Assembly (NCBI GenBank): GCA_011037195.1
Contig: JAAEAF010002590.1
Coordinates: 1 to 64,000, forward strand
From: Triatoma infestans
Taxonomy: Eukaryota; Arthropoda; Insecta; Hemiptera; Reduviidae
DNA length: 64,000 nt
Reading direction: 5' to 3'
Shown here in pieces: positions 1 through 10,780 of the stretch. Both the position numbers and the translations under genes were made by a program. Numbering within the stretch: position 1 is the stretch's first letter; each line of letters starts with the position of its first letter. The notes under the pieces are model-generated. The model saw only the letters and a program-made list of their open reading frames with translations, searched no databases and had not been told where the DNA came from.

Positions 1-127
1 TTTTGCCTAAAAACCACTTTTTTGGACTCAGGGGACCTCAATACGGATATTTCCGGTGAAAACTCGATATCGAAAATTTGACACGTTTACAATACTTCCT
101 CTTACTTAGGAGTATTAGAAAGTAAAA
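1..127 (-). repeat. Family A repeat, 5' part, cut by window edge
   Basis: Reverse-strand copy of the dispersed family A: reading the minus strand gives the 5' block (TACTTTC, a degraded CTCTTACTCC palindrome, then a stretch matching the start of every other copy). It has the variant CCTAAGTAAGAGG that is shared only with the copy at 24.4 kb. Truncated by the window start. Confidence 0.85.
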
Positions 128-1102
128 ATGTTATTCTTCAAAATAAAGACATTCTCATTTATTCCAGAAACAAAATACAAATACACTACATTTGGCCGTC
201 TCTCCTACTATGGCAGAGGAGACTTCTCCTCTGTAAAGGTAACATGGTTGATCGAAATGAAACTTGGTAAACACTATGGCTACGAGTCCAACTTTAACTA
301 TAGCGTGGAAATCTTTCATTTCAATTGCAATTAATATAGTATATAAAAATTTACTAATGCGTTATGAAAATTCAGGTATTCCACCGGATATAGCTGATGC
401 GTATAAATGTTCGTAGCACACAGAAGAACACACAAAATAACTGAAAAATTTTGCAATACGTTCGCTTCTGATCTCTCTATTCCCTGGACTAACTTCCATG
501 ACGCCAAATAAGAGAAGCAAAGCCTGCCTGTGTCTTCTCTCCTACCCCCGTTATCACTCCTAGCTTTACCCTATCTACCTAAAGCTACACGAAATATTAA
601 TTAAGACATCTCAGCGACATTATATTGTTCAGAAAACCCATTAATAAATTGTAACCAAAACAGATTGAAAGACAAATCTACAACCACAAGAACAAATCAC
701 CAGAATGATTTGCAGAATCCCTTGTAACGGGATGCCATGACAAAAAAATTATTTGGGATTTATATCTAGATATTTGGTCACCAGACTGAATGAAAACATG
801 AATGACCCCCAGACACACGACAGCACGAATACCTCATTAACTCAACAAGCCCATCAGAGAGATACAACACAACTTCAATTACTCAGTCACTAAAAAAGTT
901 GAAAACTCCTCATTAAAGAGGGCTTTTTATATCAACAAACAATTTGATACCAATATTAATAGTAGAGATGATCTCAATATTAAAAAATAGTTCAATACCA
1001 AAAAAAGATTTTTGATATAAAACAATAAAACTTAATTAAATAATTTATATATCTGTTTCAACCAAAAAAAAAAAAAAATTATGTCATTAACTATATCGTT
1101 AT
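128..1102. other. AT-rich interval, nothing recognised
   Basis: Only short unconvincing open frames are present. Bases 128-155 are an exact inverted match to the 5' flank of the family A copy at 24.4 kb; the rest shows no coding signal, RNA gene or repeat I can name. Confidence 0.5.
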
Positions 1103-2715
1103 TACTTCCTCTTACTCCTAATAAGAGGAAGTATTGTAATCCTGTCATTTTCGATATCAAGTTTTCACCGGAAATATCCGTTTTGAGGTATCTTGAATCG
1201 AAAAAAAGTTGTTTTTACAAAATGGTCTGTGTCTGAGTGTATGTGAGAACAGCATAGCTCAAAAATGAAAATTCGTAAAAAAGTTCAAACTTGATATTCC
1301 GTTTAGGTATCACAGTGGGATCCCAACAATAGTCTATATGTCAAAATTCCTCAACGAAATTACCACTTTACAGGATTTTTTCCCCCACTTTTTTTAAAAA
1401 TGGCTCTAACGATTTTCTTCAAACTTGTTATATCAAGTACACATAAAAATATCTACAACTTTTACATTAAACATTTCTCTGAAAAAAATTCATTTAAGGG
1501 CACTTTTGGTGGAGGGGTAGGGTTAGGTTTTCCTCTAAAGTGCTATTTTAGTTTACTATACAATTCTATCATCTAAATAATATTAATTAGATTTAAATAT
1601 GAAAATAACATTAGAATCTAACAGTAATTGAATTATTTTAGAATAAAAATACAAGGGAAGGTGGAATATTGAGTACCCCTTCCCAACGCAATTTTTATTT
1701 ACACGATTGACCTGTAATTCTTAGTATGTATATACAGTTAGTATCTGTATATTGGTAATTCATTGGTAGCATATACTTATTTATAGGGGTGTTTTTTTTT
1801 TTATTATATGTATATTTTATCGGTATGAAAGTAATTATTGTTTTGCAAGTATTTATTAGTGTGGATGTGATTACTGGAATGAATGTGAGTTTTTATTCTA
1901 GGTTAAGTAATAAAAGCTTGGTGTGAGTGAGGAGTTGATCGCCGCACGGGGGGAGTGGCGGCTGTTGGCTGCGGTGGCCTGCTTACTTCATCTTTGATCG
2001 GGAGCCTTAATCGGGTGGGTGTGTCTATGCGGGGTTGGCACCCCGCACTCGGTAGGTGTAGTGATGTGAAAGTGCCGTGTCCATCTCATTCTGGATACAG
2101 GAGCACATGTAATGTTGATTTATTAAATATAATTCATAAAAATATATTCTGGACGCGAGGGCATATAATATAATAGGTTAATTAACAGCTTGTTTATTAT
2201 GTAATTTTTAATAAAATAAAAAAAATTCTCCGTTTGAAGAAACTTGGGATGACCAAAAGTGCGTTTTTAACTAGAAAGTATGTTTCAATTTTCTGATATT
2301 TTCTCGAAAACGGCCCCGAGAACGATTTTCTTTAAAGTAGCAACGTATACTACACATATAGAGAGCTACAACCTTTATTTGAAACATTTCTCCTGATAAT
2401 GTCCTTTTAAGGTGGCTTTTGGGGGAGGGGTGGGGTTATGTTTTTCTCTAAAGTGCTATGGTAGTTGATTATACAATTCTACCATCCTAACAAAATTAAT
2501 TAGAAAGAAATAGATGGCCAAAATTCCGTGTTTCAAGAAAATTAGTAAACCGGAATTGCGCTTAAATACTGAACATTTTTTTTTTTTCTAGTTTTCAACG
2601 AACTCCAACGAATTTCATCAAATTTGTTATATAAACTCTAAAATTAGTCCAGTCACAATTTTGAAAACTAGAGTAAGAGAAAGTTGTGTGAGTGTTTCAC
2701 TCCAGATATTTTTGT
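1103..2715 (+). repeat. Family A repeat, full length, split by an insertion
   Basis: Begins with the palindromic CTCTTACTCCTAATAAGAG block and ends with the GTGTGA hairpin (2685-2705). The first monomer runs to about 1605; the second resumes at about 2226 (TTCTCCGTTTGAAGAAAC). The intervening 620 bp is absent from other copies, so it is an insertion. Confidence 0.8.
1606..2225 (+). mobile_element. Insertion inside family A, retroelement-like 3' end
   Basis: Foreign block within a family A copy. It contains a GC-richer stretch (about 1935-2110) unlike its surroundings and ends in an A-rich tract (2205-2225), as a retroposed sequence would. The segment around 1845-1905 (TATTTATTAGTGTGGATGTG) resembles the 3' untranslated part of the LINE at 40.4 kb, so it may be a LINE 3' end; the GC-rich part is not recognised. 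Confidence 0.4.
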
Positions 2716-3299
2716 TGTTGTTGTTATTTTGTTCATTACAAAACACACATTACACACAAATACGGACAATTCTGCAAAAAAAAACAAAAAACATTTGTTT
2801 TATTATGAGATGACCGCAAAATTTATGCTGCCTCTTGCGGCAGTAAGATAAATTAAAAGTGTAATATCTATAATTTTAATTATTTGTAATTAATAACCGG
2901 TCTCAAATGAATAAAATCCGATTTACTCGCTAGTCAAATTAATAACCATTTTATTACAATAATGGAAATCTAAATCTTATTTAGAAATTTATTCTAGAAA
3001 CATATATAACTAGAAAACATATTCTAGTTGAAATCGAAATTAAAAAAAAAAAATCATCTGTGACATTGAAACAAGCATTTATAATACATGTGGCAGTGAT
3101 CCCCTCTCATGACTTCCTTTTTGATGTTACCTAACATCTCCCACTTGGGGAGGGAGGGAGGAGAGACAAAAATAGCCAAGGAGATAAGCTGCAATTCCGC
3201 TGTCACTTCACTTTCTTATAATGCAACTGAACTCTAGGATTAAGTTCAAGGTCCGGATACTAAAATGACTTGCATACTACGCTTTAATGTATACATCTT
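2716..3299. other. No gene seen
   Basis: AT-rich sequence with short A/T runs and an inverted 10-bp GCCTCTTGCGGC-like motif near 2830. No coding frame, RNA gene or known repeat is supported. Confidence 0.4.
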
Positions 3300-3535
3300 T
3301 TTTTTTTTTTTTTTTTTTGCCACGTCGCCAAGGTAGCAAAGAAGGCCATTAACGTGGACACATGATTACTGTCAGCGCCCTTGGGAATGCCTAATAACTG
3401 CTTGCGAATTGCGACAACCATCGCAAACTTCTCAGAGAAGTACCTTAATTGATAAATGTCTCTGATGACTCTGATAGGTTTATTATTCTTAATGAAATGT
3501 CTTCTATTATTTCTTTGACACGTTACCTCTCTCAT
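3300..3535 (-). mobile_element. Possible short retroposed fragment with poly-A
   Basis: On the minus strand an 83-codon open frame (3535 to 3284) runs directly into a 21-bp A tract (T run 3297-3318 on the plus strand). An A tract at the 3' end of a sense strand suggests a retroposed LINE or SINE 3' end. The frame has no motif I recognise and target duplications are not evident. Confidence 0.3.
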
Positions 3536-3759
3536 TAATCATTCCCTTATTGATCTAGTTTCTACTTATTCTACTTACAATCGATAAGGTAGCTTCATTT
3601 AAACTCATCGTTTTATTTTTAATATTACTTTTACTAGCTCACTTTTTATAATATTAAATGCCTAATTTTTTTTTTTTTTAATGCATCAGAAATATAAAAA
3701 TTACAAATTTTCCCCGGTTATTTTCTACAATAGCTGTAGAAAAATTTCTATAAAAATGC

Positions 3760-4053
3760 AGTTCCTACGCCACTTAAAAAAATGCTATAATTTTTTTTCT
3801 TTGAAATGTTTTTCGTGTAGAATAGTTATTTCGATGTTATGGGAAAAGCAACGTTTTTGCATTTCATTAAAGTGTTACATCAAAATTATTGTGATTTCGC
3901 CACCAATTTAGGGAACATTAAATCTCTTTGCTAAAATTCCAACTTTGAAGAAAATTAAATTAACCAGAATTATGACTTTAAGAATAGGTTTTTTTTTTCT
4001 TTTTTGAATTTTCTTGAAAATTGTTGGAACGATTTTTTTGGAAACTTATATAA
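3760..4053 (+). repeat. Family A repeat, degenerate internal fragment
   Basis: Matches one internal monomer and part of the next: the CATTAAAGTG block near 3866, a degraded CCAGAATT for CCGGAAGT near 3963, and the GATTTTCTTGAAACTT-like block near 4030. Both ends are missing. Confidence 0.55.
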
Positions 4054-4314
4054 TGGTTTGAGTTTTTTTAGGAGAGAGAATTAGAAAGAATGGATTTTAG
4101 AGAAATAAACTAGAATATATGCTGAACACTGTTTAATTGAAAAGAACACACAAACTGCAAGAAGTTCACAGCAAAATAGAAGTCAGATAGCGAGAGAAAT
4201 ATAAAGAGATAGACTGACTGGCTGAGTAATAAGAGAGAAGGTTGCTGACTGATTGTAAATTCGTCGTAAACTGTTGTAAAAGTGATCCTCTGAATGCCTA
4301 CCTCAGATATATAT

Positions 4315-4359
<45 letters not shown>

Positions 4360-4492
4360 GAGAGAGAGAGAAAGGAGAGAGAGTCCCACCCTATTCTGGC
4401 CTAGGTAGCGAATAACTAGATTCCATTTGTGTGTTTTCCGTCTCCGTTTTTCGGATCCTATGAATCTATAAATTGATTCTGATCTCATTACA
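4054..4492. repeat. LTR-like repeat L2, copy 1
   Basis: Starts TGGTTTGAG, ends GATCTCATTACA, as an LTR with TG...CA ends would. It contains an expanded (GA)n tract (4319-4374). Closely similar copies follow at 4519 and 4944 and at 61.3 kb. No internal retrotransposon coding region and no clear target duplication were found, so it may be a solo LTR or another short repeat. Confidence 0.5.
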
Positions 4493-4518
4493 CCATCCCA
4501 CTGCTGCTACCAACTTAA

Positions 4519-4877
4519 TGGTTTTGAGATGGAGAGAGAATTAGAGTTTTGAGAGAAATAAACTAGAATATATGCCGAACAATGTTGAATGAAATAAAGC
4601 ACAAACTGCAAGGAATTTACAATAGAAGTAGAGAGAGAGAGAGACAGACAGACTGGCTGGTGATGAGAAGATAGTAGGTTGCTGACTGGTTGCACTGGTC
4701 GTACAATGTCGGGTGGGTGTAATCTGTAATGCAATTGCTCTATTTATATGAATCGAACCTAGTTCGATATAATCTCTCCCTAGTCTGGCCTAGGCGAGAA
4801 TTAACTAACTTTTGATTCATTTAATGTGTGCTTCTCCGCTCTTCGGATTCTATGAATCTTTAATGATTCCCATTACA
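4519..4877. repeat. LTR-like repeat L2, copy 2
   Basis: Same family as the preceding repeat and in the same orientation. Shared landmarks are GAGAGAGAATTAGA at the start, ACAAACTGCAAG, GCTGACTG, and TCGGATTCTATGAATCTT near the end. It begins 26 bp after copy 1 ends, so the two are almost head to tail. Confidence 0.5.
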
Positions 4878-4943
4878 GTTACTTGTATATTTTCCTAATT
4901 GGGAACCGTATATTTACCCTTTTTATTTTTATAACATAAAGAG

Positions 4944-5125
4944 CTAATGGATGTGACTGGCCAAAAATTGTTGTAAAACTGATCCTCTGTAGGGCTAGCT
5001 CAGCTGTTTATATAGCCTCCCACCTTAGTCTGGCCTAGGTAGCGAGTAACTAGATTAATTCATTTTTGTGTTTCTCCGCTCTTCGGATTCTATGAATCTA
5101 TGATTGCGGATCTCATTAAAACTTG
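4944..5125. repeat. LTR-like repeat L2, truncated copy 3
   Basis: Carries only the second half of L2 (TGTAAAACTGATCCTCTG, TTTATATAG, TCTGGCCTAGGTAGCGA, TCGGATTCTATGAATCTA) in the same orientation as copies 1 and 2. Confidence 0.5.
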
Positions 5126-6027
5126 TAATGCTCACACCTCAACTATAATTGTCTATCACTCATATTTGAATGATTCTTTTTGGGAATATTGGCCAAATAG
5201 TTCTAAATAATCTGTGACGTTAGATTTTAAATATTAATTTGTAGGCATCCTCTTTTGGTTTACAATGTAATCAGTTCAAGTATTACCTACCTACTGTATC
5301 ACTACATTTACCCCCATCACCGCCATATTTATGTCAGGACAATAAAATAAATATCTTAAATGTAAATAAATTTGTCAATTTTGTAAATAATTCTATTAAC
5401 TGCCGTAAAAAATCATGTAATTGTTCAAAACCAGATTTTTTTTTTTTTGTCTCTATTGAATTATTTACAATAGTAAATGTACTGCTCCCTCCAGTAATAA
5501 AAGGTATTTTCCAAGAACCATTTTACACGTATATAACAAGTTTTTACCCAAACTCCTTCTCTATCCACAAATATAACCTATAGCCAGTATTGATTACGGA
5601 CCAACAAATTAACCTTCATAGCCGGGATTGCTATATAAGTTTCCTATTATTGCATTTCTATATCGGGCTAGAATTGGTCTTTTTGTTACAAAGGAATTTC
5701 ACTTCCTACTCCAACCCTTAGCTATACGTGGATCATATAAGATTGGTTTTTCTCAGTTATGAGAAAAATTTCTTATTAAAGTGGATGGAATAGAAAAAAA
5801 AAAAAAAAAATATAAAAGGAACCAATTAATTTCGCTTTACAACTTTAATATAAATTTATATAAGAGAAATATCAATAGTAAGTTGCCATTGAGAAAAAAA
5901 ATTCCTTAATATAAAGATTATATAATAAAATATAATATAACATTTATATAATAAAATATAATATAGCGTTTATATAATCAATTAATATGATATACTGGAA
6001 ACTATTTGTTGGAGCCAAAGCATACTA
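5126..6027. other. AT-rich interval without gene
   Basis: Very AT-rich. A short direct repeat (TATAATAAAATATAATATA) occurs twice near 5925-5970. No coding, RNA or recognised mobile sequence. Confidence 0.4.
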
Positions 6028-6255
6028 GGGCAAGGTGAAAAGTTCTGGGACTAGTAGTGAAAAATGAGTTAAATGCATTTATTTCTCAATATTGTCTCCC
6101 TTTAGTTCAATATACTTTATCCAGCGTTTCTCCAATAACTGGATTCCATCGCTGAAGTGCGACTCTAGAAGATCTTAAAAATATCCATTTACTGCTGGTA
6201 TAATACCTCTTCATTTGACCCAAAACATTTTCCAGCCACAAATTTCTTAAGGTAT

Positions 6256-6266
6256 GGGAATAGATG
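6256..6266. repeat. Target-site duplication, left copy
   Basis: GGGAATAGATG, repeated exactly at 7276-7286; the two copies bracket the LINE inserted in the mariner. Joining them restores the mariner coding sequence (HLFPYLKK on the minus strand). Confidence 0.9.
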
Positions 6267-7275
6267 TGTCTTCAAACCTCGGCCACTTACTTTAAAGTGC
6301 GAGGAGGCTGCTCAGAAGTGTTTTTGTTATAAGTAGAGGTCTCAGACAGGGAGATGCACTGTCGACCATTTTATTCAATCTCGCGCTAGAAAAAGTTATA
6401 AGACAAATGGATATGAATCCCAATGGTACGATTATTAATCGTTCCATGCAATATCTAGCGTACGCCGATAATGTTGTTCTAATAGGAAGATACTATGAAG
6501 GCGGTAGAAGATTGTTTTGAGCAACTTGAGAGGAGCGGCGGCATTAGTGGGTCTTCGGATCAACTTCGACAAAATTAAATATTTGTTAGCATCCAGATAT
6601 GACAATAGAATCAGCCGGTCACAAACTGTTACAATAAATGGAAAAGCCATTGAAAATGTAAAAGCATTTAAGTACTTAGCAGCCATGTTCACGCAGCAGA
6701 GGGACATGGCAAGGGAAATAAAAGAAAGAATGGCAGCCGGCAGCAGATGCGTCTTTGCTCTACGTTCAGTCCTCAGGACGAAGTCGCTTTCGGAGGAAGC
6801 ATAAGGTGAGGATCTACAAAACAATAATCCGTCCCGTGGTTATGTACGGATGTGAGTCTTAGATTTTAAATATATGTGAAGAGAATTTGCTTCGCATTTG
6901 GGAAAGGAAAAGTTTGAGAAAAATTTTCAGTCTAAAGTTCGTTAATGGCGTTTGGAAAATTAAAACTAATGCGGAGCTAAAAAGTTTGTACAATGCACCA
7001 GACATAGTATCCGAAATAAAGGGGAGGAGATTGGAATGGATCGGGCACCTTATAAGAATGGGCAGAGAGCGAATGGTAAAGAGATTGTATGAAGATAGGC
7101 CCGAAGGAAGAAGAAAGGTGGGAAGGCCGAAAAGAAGGTGGCTGGATGATGTCGAAGATGATCTCAGAAAGCTGGGGATAAGAAGATGGAGAACGAAGGC
7201 ATTGGATAGGGAAACTTAGGGAAAGATTATTTTGGAGGCCAAAGCCCTGCATGGGCTGTAGTGCCAAAAAAAAAA
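6267..7275 (+). mobile_element. 5'-truncated LINE inserted into mariner
   Basis: A non-LTR retrotransposon lacking its endonuclease and the first part of its reverse transcriptase. It ends in an A tract (7266-7275) and is flanked by the 11-bp duplication GGGAATAGATG, both standard marks of target-primed insertion. It carries the last reverse transcriptase motifs and the C-terminal tail. Younger than the mariner it splits. Confidence 0.92.
6325..7219 (+). pseudogene. LINE reverse transcriptase C-terminal part, broken
   Basis: Polymerase of a non-LTR retrotransposon. Visible in order: GLRQGDALSTILFNLALE (RT motif B, about 6333-6390), YLAYADNVVLIG (about 6449-6485; the catalytic pair reads D-N instead of D-D), then after a frame change LRINFDKIKYLLASR, VKAFKYLAAMF and the thumb region (6517-6804). 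Another break precedes ILRIWERKSLRKIFS-like sequence and the tail GRRKVGRPKRRWLDDVEDDL (6887-7219). This GRPxxRW-DDVEDDL tail is typical of a widespread arthropod LINE type also seen here at 30.4 and 35.6 kb; the clade is not certain. Frameshifts and the D-to-N change make it inactive. Confidence 0.88.
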
Positions 7276-8150
7276 GGGAATAGATGAAAGTCAGAAGTGA
7301 GCCAAATCTGGTGAATAGGGAGGATGTTCCAACAATGAATTATGAATTTATTCATACCTTAAATCCCTCAATTTTCCCTTTGCCAAAGCGCCTTTGTGGG
7401 CAGGTGAACTGTCCTGGTGAAAAGGATACTTTGCTTATGCAAACTAGGCTTTTTCTCACTAATTTTTTCATCTCGCTGGTCAAAAAGATATGCATAGTAT
7501 TCCCCATTAATTGTTTGACCTTTTGGAAGGTAGTCAATTAAAAGAATCCCTTTGGTATCCCAAAAAAACACTAGCCATAACCTTTCCAGCCGATGCATTT
7601 GTCTTTGCTTTCTTCTACCCACTGCTTGAACTGTTGTTTTGACTCAGGTATAAAATGGTGAACCCACGTTTCATCCATCCTAAAAAAATCGGCGCATAAA
7701 ATCGGTTGGATTTTTCTTAAAAACGGCACAAAGATTGCTGAGAAACTCGATTCCTTCATTTGTTTGTAATCAGCATTTAACAAATGCGGCACCCATCTTG
7801 CACAAAAGTTTCTCGTACTGAAGAGTTCTTCGTTTAAAACGTGCCTTACCCTTTCTTCTGAGATGCTTACAGCCTTAGCTACCTCATACACTTTTAATCG
7901 TCAATCATCTAGAACCATATTGTATATGTTCTCGATATTTTCTACGGTAGTTGCAGTTTTTGGCCGTCCTTCAAGTGGATCATCTTCAATCGATGTATGA
8001 CCACGTTTAAACTCAGCTGCCCAATTTTTTACTGTTGACAATGAAGATGCAGACTCCTTATACACTTTCACCAACTTTGGATGAATTTCTGTTGGCGATA
8101 AACCATCCAAAGCGAAGAATTTTATGACGGAACGGTATTCAAGTTTATTC
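7276..8150 (-). pseudogene. Mariner transposase, degenerate
   Basis: Cut-and-paste DNA transposase of the D,D34D mariner family. Translation starts near 8150 (MNKLEYRSVIKF, the N-terminal DNA-binding region with LSTVKNWAAEFKRG). A stop codon (TGA, 7901-7903) interrupts LDD*RLK. After it come the helix-turn-helix (SISEERVRHVLNEEL), the WVPHLL linker and the first catalytic Asp in MDETWVHH (about 7672). The frame then shifts near 7580 (FFWDTKGILLIDYLPKG) and again near 7430, where the second Asp lies in HQDSSPAHKG. The third Asp is in HPPYSPDLA just before 7286; the C-terminus (HLFPYLKKF) lies beyond the inserted LINE, at about 6265 and below. All three catalytic Asp codons survive but in different frames with several stops, so no functional protein is made. 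Confidence 0.9.
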
Positions 8151-8331
8151 ATTTTGTCAAAAATACACAATACGCTTACTTTAAACAGCCGTATAAAACA
8201 AACTATTTGTCTGATCAAATTCACGTTTAGTATTTACTTTTGCAACAAGTGTACCAACATAACAAAACAGTAATTTCATTTCTAGCAGTGCCATCTATGG
8301 GCTTGGCCGAGAACTTTTAACCTTGCCCACC

Positions 8332-9095
8332 TATTAATATTTTGCGCTTAATTTATGGAAACTCGCCTTATTCAAAGAAGATGTTTTGATTCAATGTGAC
8401 TACACTGAATTTACAAATAATGTACAAATGTTGCAAACAGTGGAGCCACTAGATGGCGGAGGTTTCTCAATCCCAAGATATTCTTCAATATTATTGATAT
8501 ATTTTTTGACTTTTTACAAATATTTTAGTTTAATTAATTTTTAATTTAATGGAAAAATTAGCTTTCTTCACGAGAGAAAGTAAAGTAACTTTTTATTCAT
8601 TCGTGAGGAAAAAATGTACTTTTTTTTTTTGTAAAGGGGCTTTTGGTGGCAAAATTAGACATTTCTTTACCATAGTTGACAAGTTTTGCAGTCAATTAAT
8701 AGCAAATACTTCTTTCTTAGAACTTGATCTAATGATAGAAACAGTTGCACAGATCTATCATAAGTCAAAAATTTCTTCATAAAATCTTGATCGATTCTAC
8801 TTATTCTAAAGTTTAACTAAAATTAATCTTTTCATAAGGAAATCTTTAGTTCATTTTAAATAAAATATATAAAGAATGCTGTAAAATTAAATTCAATAAT
8901 TATTTTAAAATCGTCGCCAGCAGTCTTATAAATTATAAAAAGACTCTAAAGGGTTTTTTGGGATTTAATGAACAATTTTTAAGTGAAAAACAATTATATT
9001 ATTAGTGTGGATATTGAACTGAATGATTGGGCTCATACTTTAGTCAAGTTACAATCAAGTCAAGTTACAAGTGGGTCCCTCTGCTCAACAGTAAA
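8332..9095. other. AT-rich interval without gene
   Basis: A 77-codon open frame at 8549-8782 is present but is low-complexity and matches nothing I recognise. No RNA gene or repeat is supported. Confidence 0.4.
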
Positions 9096-10780
9096 TATTT
9101 ATTCGTGGAACCGTACCAAGGAAAACAGTTACCTAGGAAATACTTGCCTTGTAAAGCAAAATGTGATAAAGCTCCAGGCTAAGATGGAATACCTTTATAT
9201 ATTCTATAAAGCAGCCCTAGATTGTTTTCCAAACCATAGTCTTGGATTGGTTTAATTGCTTTATGGAAAAGGGTAGTTTATAGCAAAGTATTAAATACTC
9301 GTTGATTTTTCCACTGCACAACAAAAGAAATAAAAAAAATTGTAGGAAACTACAGAGGCATAATTTTTATACTCGTAGATACAATCGCAAGGTTATTTTC
9401 CTGGAATTTTTGGAAATAGAACATAAAAGGAGTTTTATATGATGGGCAGGCAGGTTTTCGCAAGGGTTATGGTTACAATGGACAATATTTTTAATCCAAC
9501 AAATTTGTAATAAGATCCAAAGAGAGGGATCCAAAGCAGAGAGAGAGTTTAGGCCGGTCTAGAATGGGAGAAACTGTTTAAATACAGCTTTGGGGGGGGG
9601 GGTCTACGGACAGTCTTGCAGCAGAGTTCATACAGCAGTCACAACTCGTCATCAACCTTTCTCCTTACCTCTCACAACCATTTGATATATTTTAGTGTAA
9701 AGGCTAGGCAGTTTGTGCTACTTTTCACAATTATACAGTGTTCACCCATACATCTAGTTTATTTATCTATCTAACCCAACTTCTCTCCTTCTCAAACCCA
9801 TTATAAATTTAAAGTAGTATTATTTTAAAAAGTCTAAAACTTTATTACCCCTTCTTAGATATGACAGGGGCTTTTGATGCAGTTGGATAGACATTCTCTT
9901 TTTTTTAAGCTTTTCAATTTGAGGGTTTTCACAAAATTTATCAATATTCCGAAAATTCTTTGTGTGATGAAAACACCCAAGTTGTCATAAAATTAAAGGA
10001 TCGCTACTCCGACTATTTCTGGAGTTTTAATACTGGAGTAAACCAAGGTTGCTTACTTAGTCCTGCTTTATTTGTCGCTTATATAAATGATTTACGCGAG
10101 TTACTGGAAGAAGACTTAAATGATTGCTGATATCGTCATTCTTTGGGGGGAGGCATAAGAATTAAAAGAAATGATAAAGCAATTAAAAAAAAAATCTACT
10201 TTACTTTGGGATTTAATAGTTAATTTGTACAAGTCGGAAGATTAGGTTTTTTTTTAGAGAAAAGGATAATTACTGAAAGTCAAATTAGGAGATTAGAAAG
10301 ATAGTATATTAATTATCAATTTATTGAAATACCTATAGAAATAGTTTCAACCCATTTTCTAGTTTTTGGTTAAAATAAAAAAAAAAAAAAAACAGTTCAT
10401 AAGCGAAGCACGTAATAAATATAGTATCTAGGCTAAATTATTCACTAATTCATTAATTCCGCTTTCTTCAAAATTAAAGATTTTCAACTCTGTTATAAAT
10501 GCTTCACTTTGCTAGTCAGGTTTAGAGCTGTACTAAGTATGAGGAAGTTGATAAGGTGTTTTTTTTTTATTAAAAAAAACTATTTAAATTTCTTAAAAAT
10601 ACTATGGGATTAAGAATGAAAATTATAATTGTACGATTTACAAACATAAAAGAAATGGAAGACACAGGTAACTTCGTTGGTAGATGTCCAGTTTTTTTTT
10701 TTTTTTAATTACATCAGAAAATGTCATCTGGGAAATATAGAATTATCTAAAGAACAAATAATAGACGTATTAAAAAAAAA
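9096..10780 (+). mobile_element. Degenerate LINE with reverse transcriptase remnants
   Basis: Remains of a non-LTR retrotransposon polymerase. Reading across frames: KCDKAPG*DGIP (about 9158-9190, fingers motif), GQAGFRKGYGYNGQ (about 9448), then after a roughly 300-bp foreign block YYPFLDMTGAFDAVG (about 9845-9890, motif A with its catalytic Asp), GVNQGCLLSPALFVAYINDL (about 10033-10095, motif B) and a ruined motif C (ADIVILWG, about 10130). The 3' part near 10440-10560 resembles the connection region. Many stops and frameshifts; inactive. It is followed directly by a reverse-strand family A copy. Confidence 0.78.
9538..9835. mobile_element. Insertion within LINE, LTR-like but unproven
   Basis: This block separates two pieces of the reverse transcriptase that are contiguous in intact LINEs (QREGSK and YYPFLDMTGAFD). 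It contains a run of 13 G (9591-9602 region) and a promoter-like TTTAAATACAG. It has the look of a short solo LTR, but TG...CA ends and a target duplication could not be fixed. Confidence 0.4.

Larger units (their letters stand above)
6028..8331 (-). mobile_element. Mariner (Tc1/mariner) transposon, interrupted
   Basis: Inverted ends: GGGCAAGGTGAAAAGTTCT at 6028 and, on the other strand from about 8331, GGGCAAGGTTAAAAGTTCT; TA dinucleotides lie just outside. Removing the LINE inserted at 6267-7275 leaves about 1.28 kb, the usual mariner length. The transposase reads on the minus strand and is broken. The element is therefore an inactive fossil that predates the LINE. Confidence 0.9.

Noticed and set aside
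6435..6824. 129-codon minus-strand frame
   Set aside because: Antisense to the LINE polymerase tail at 6517-6804.
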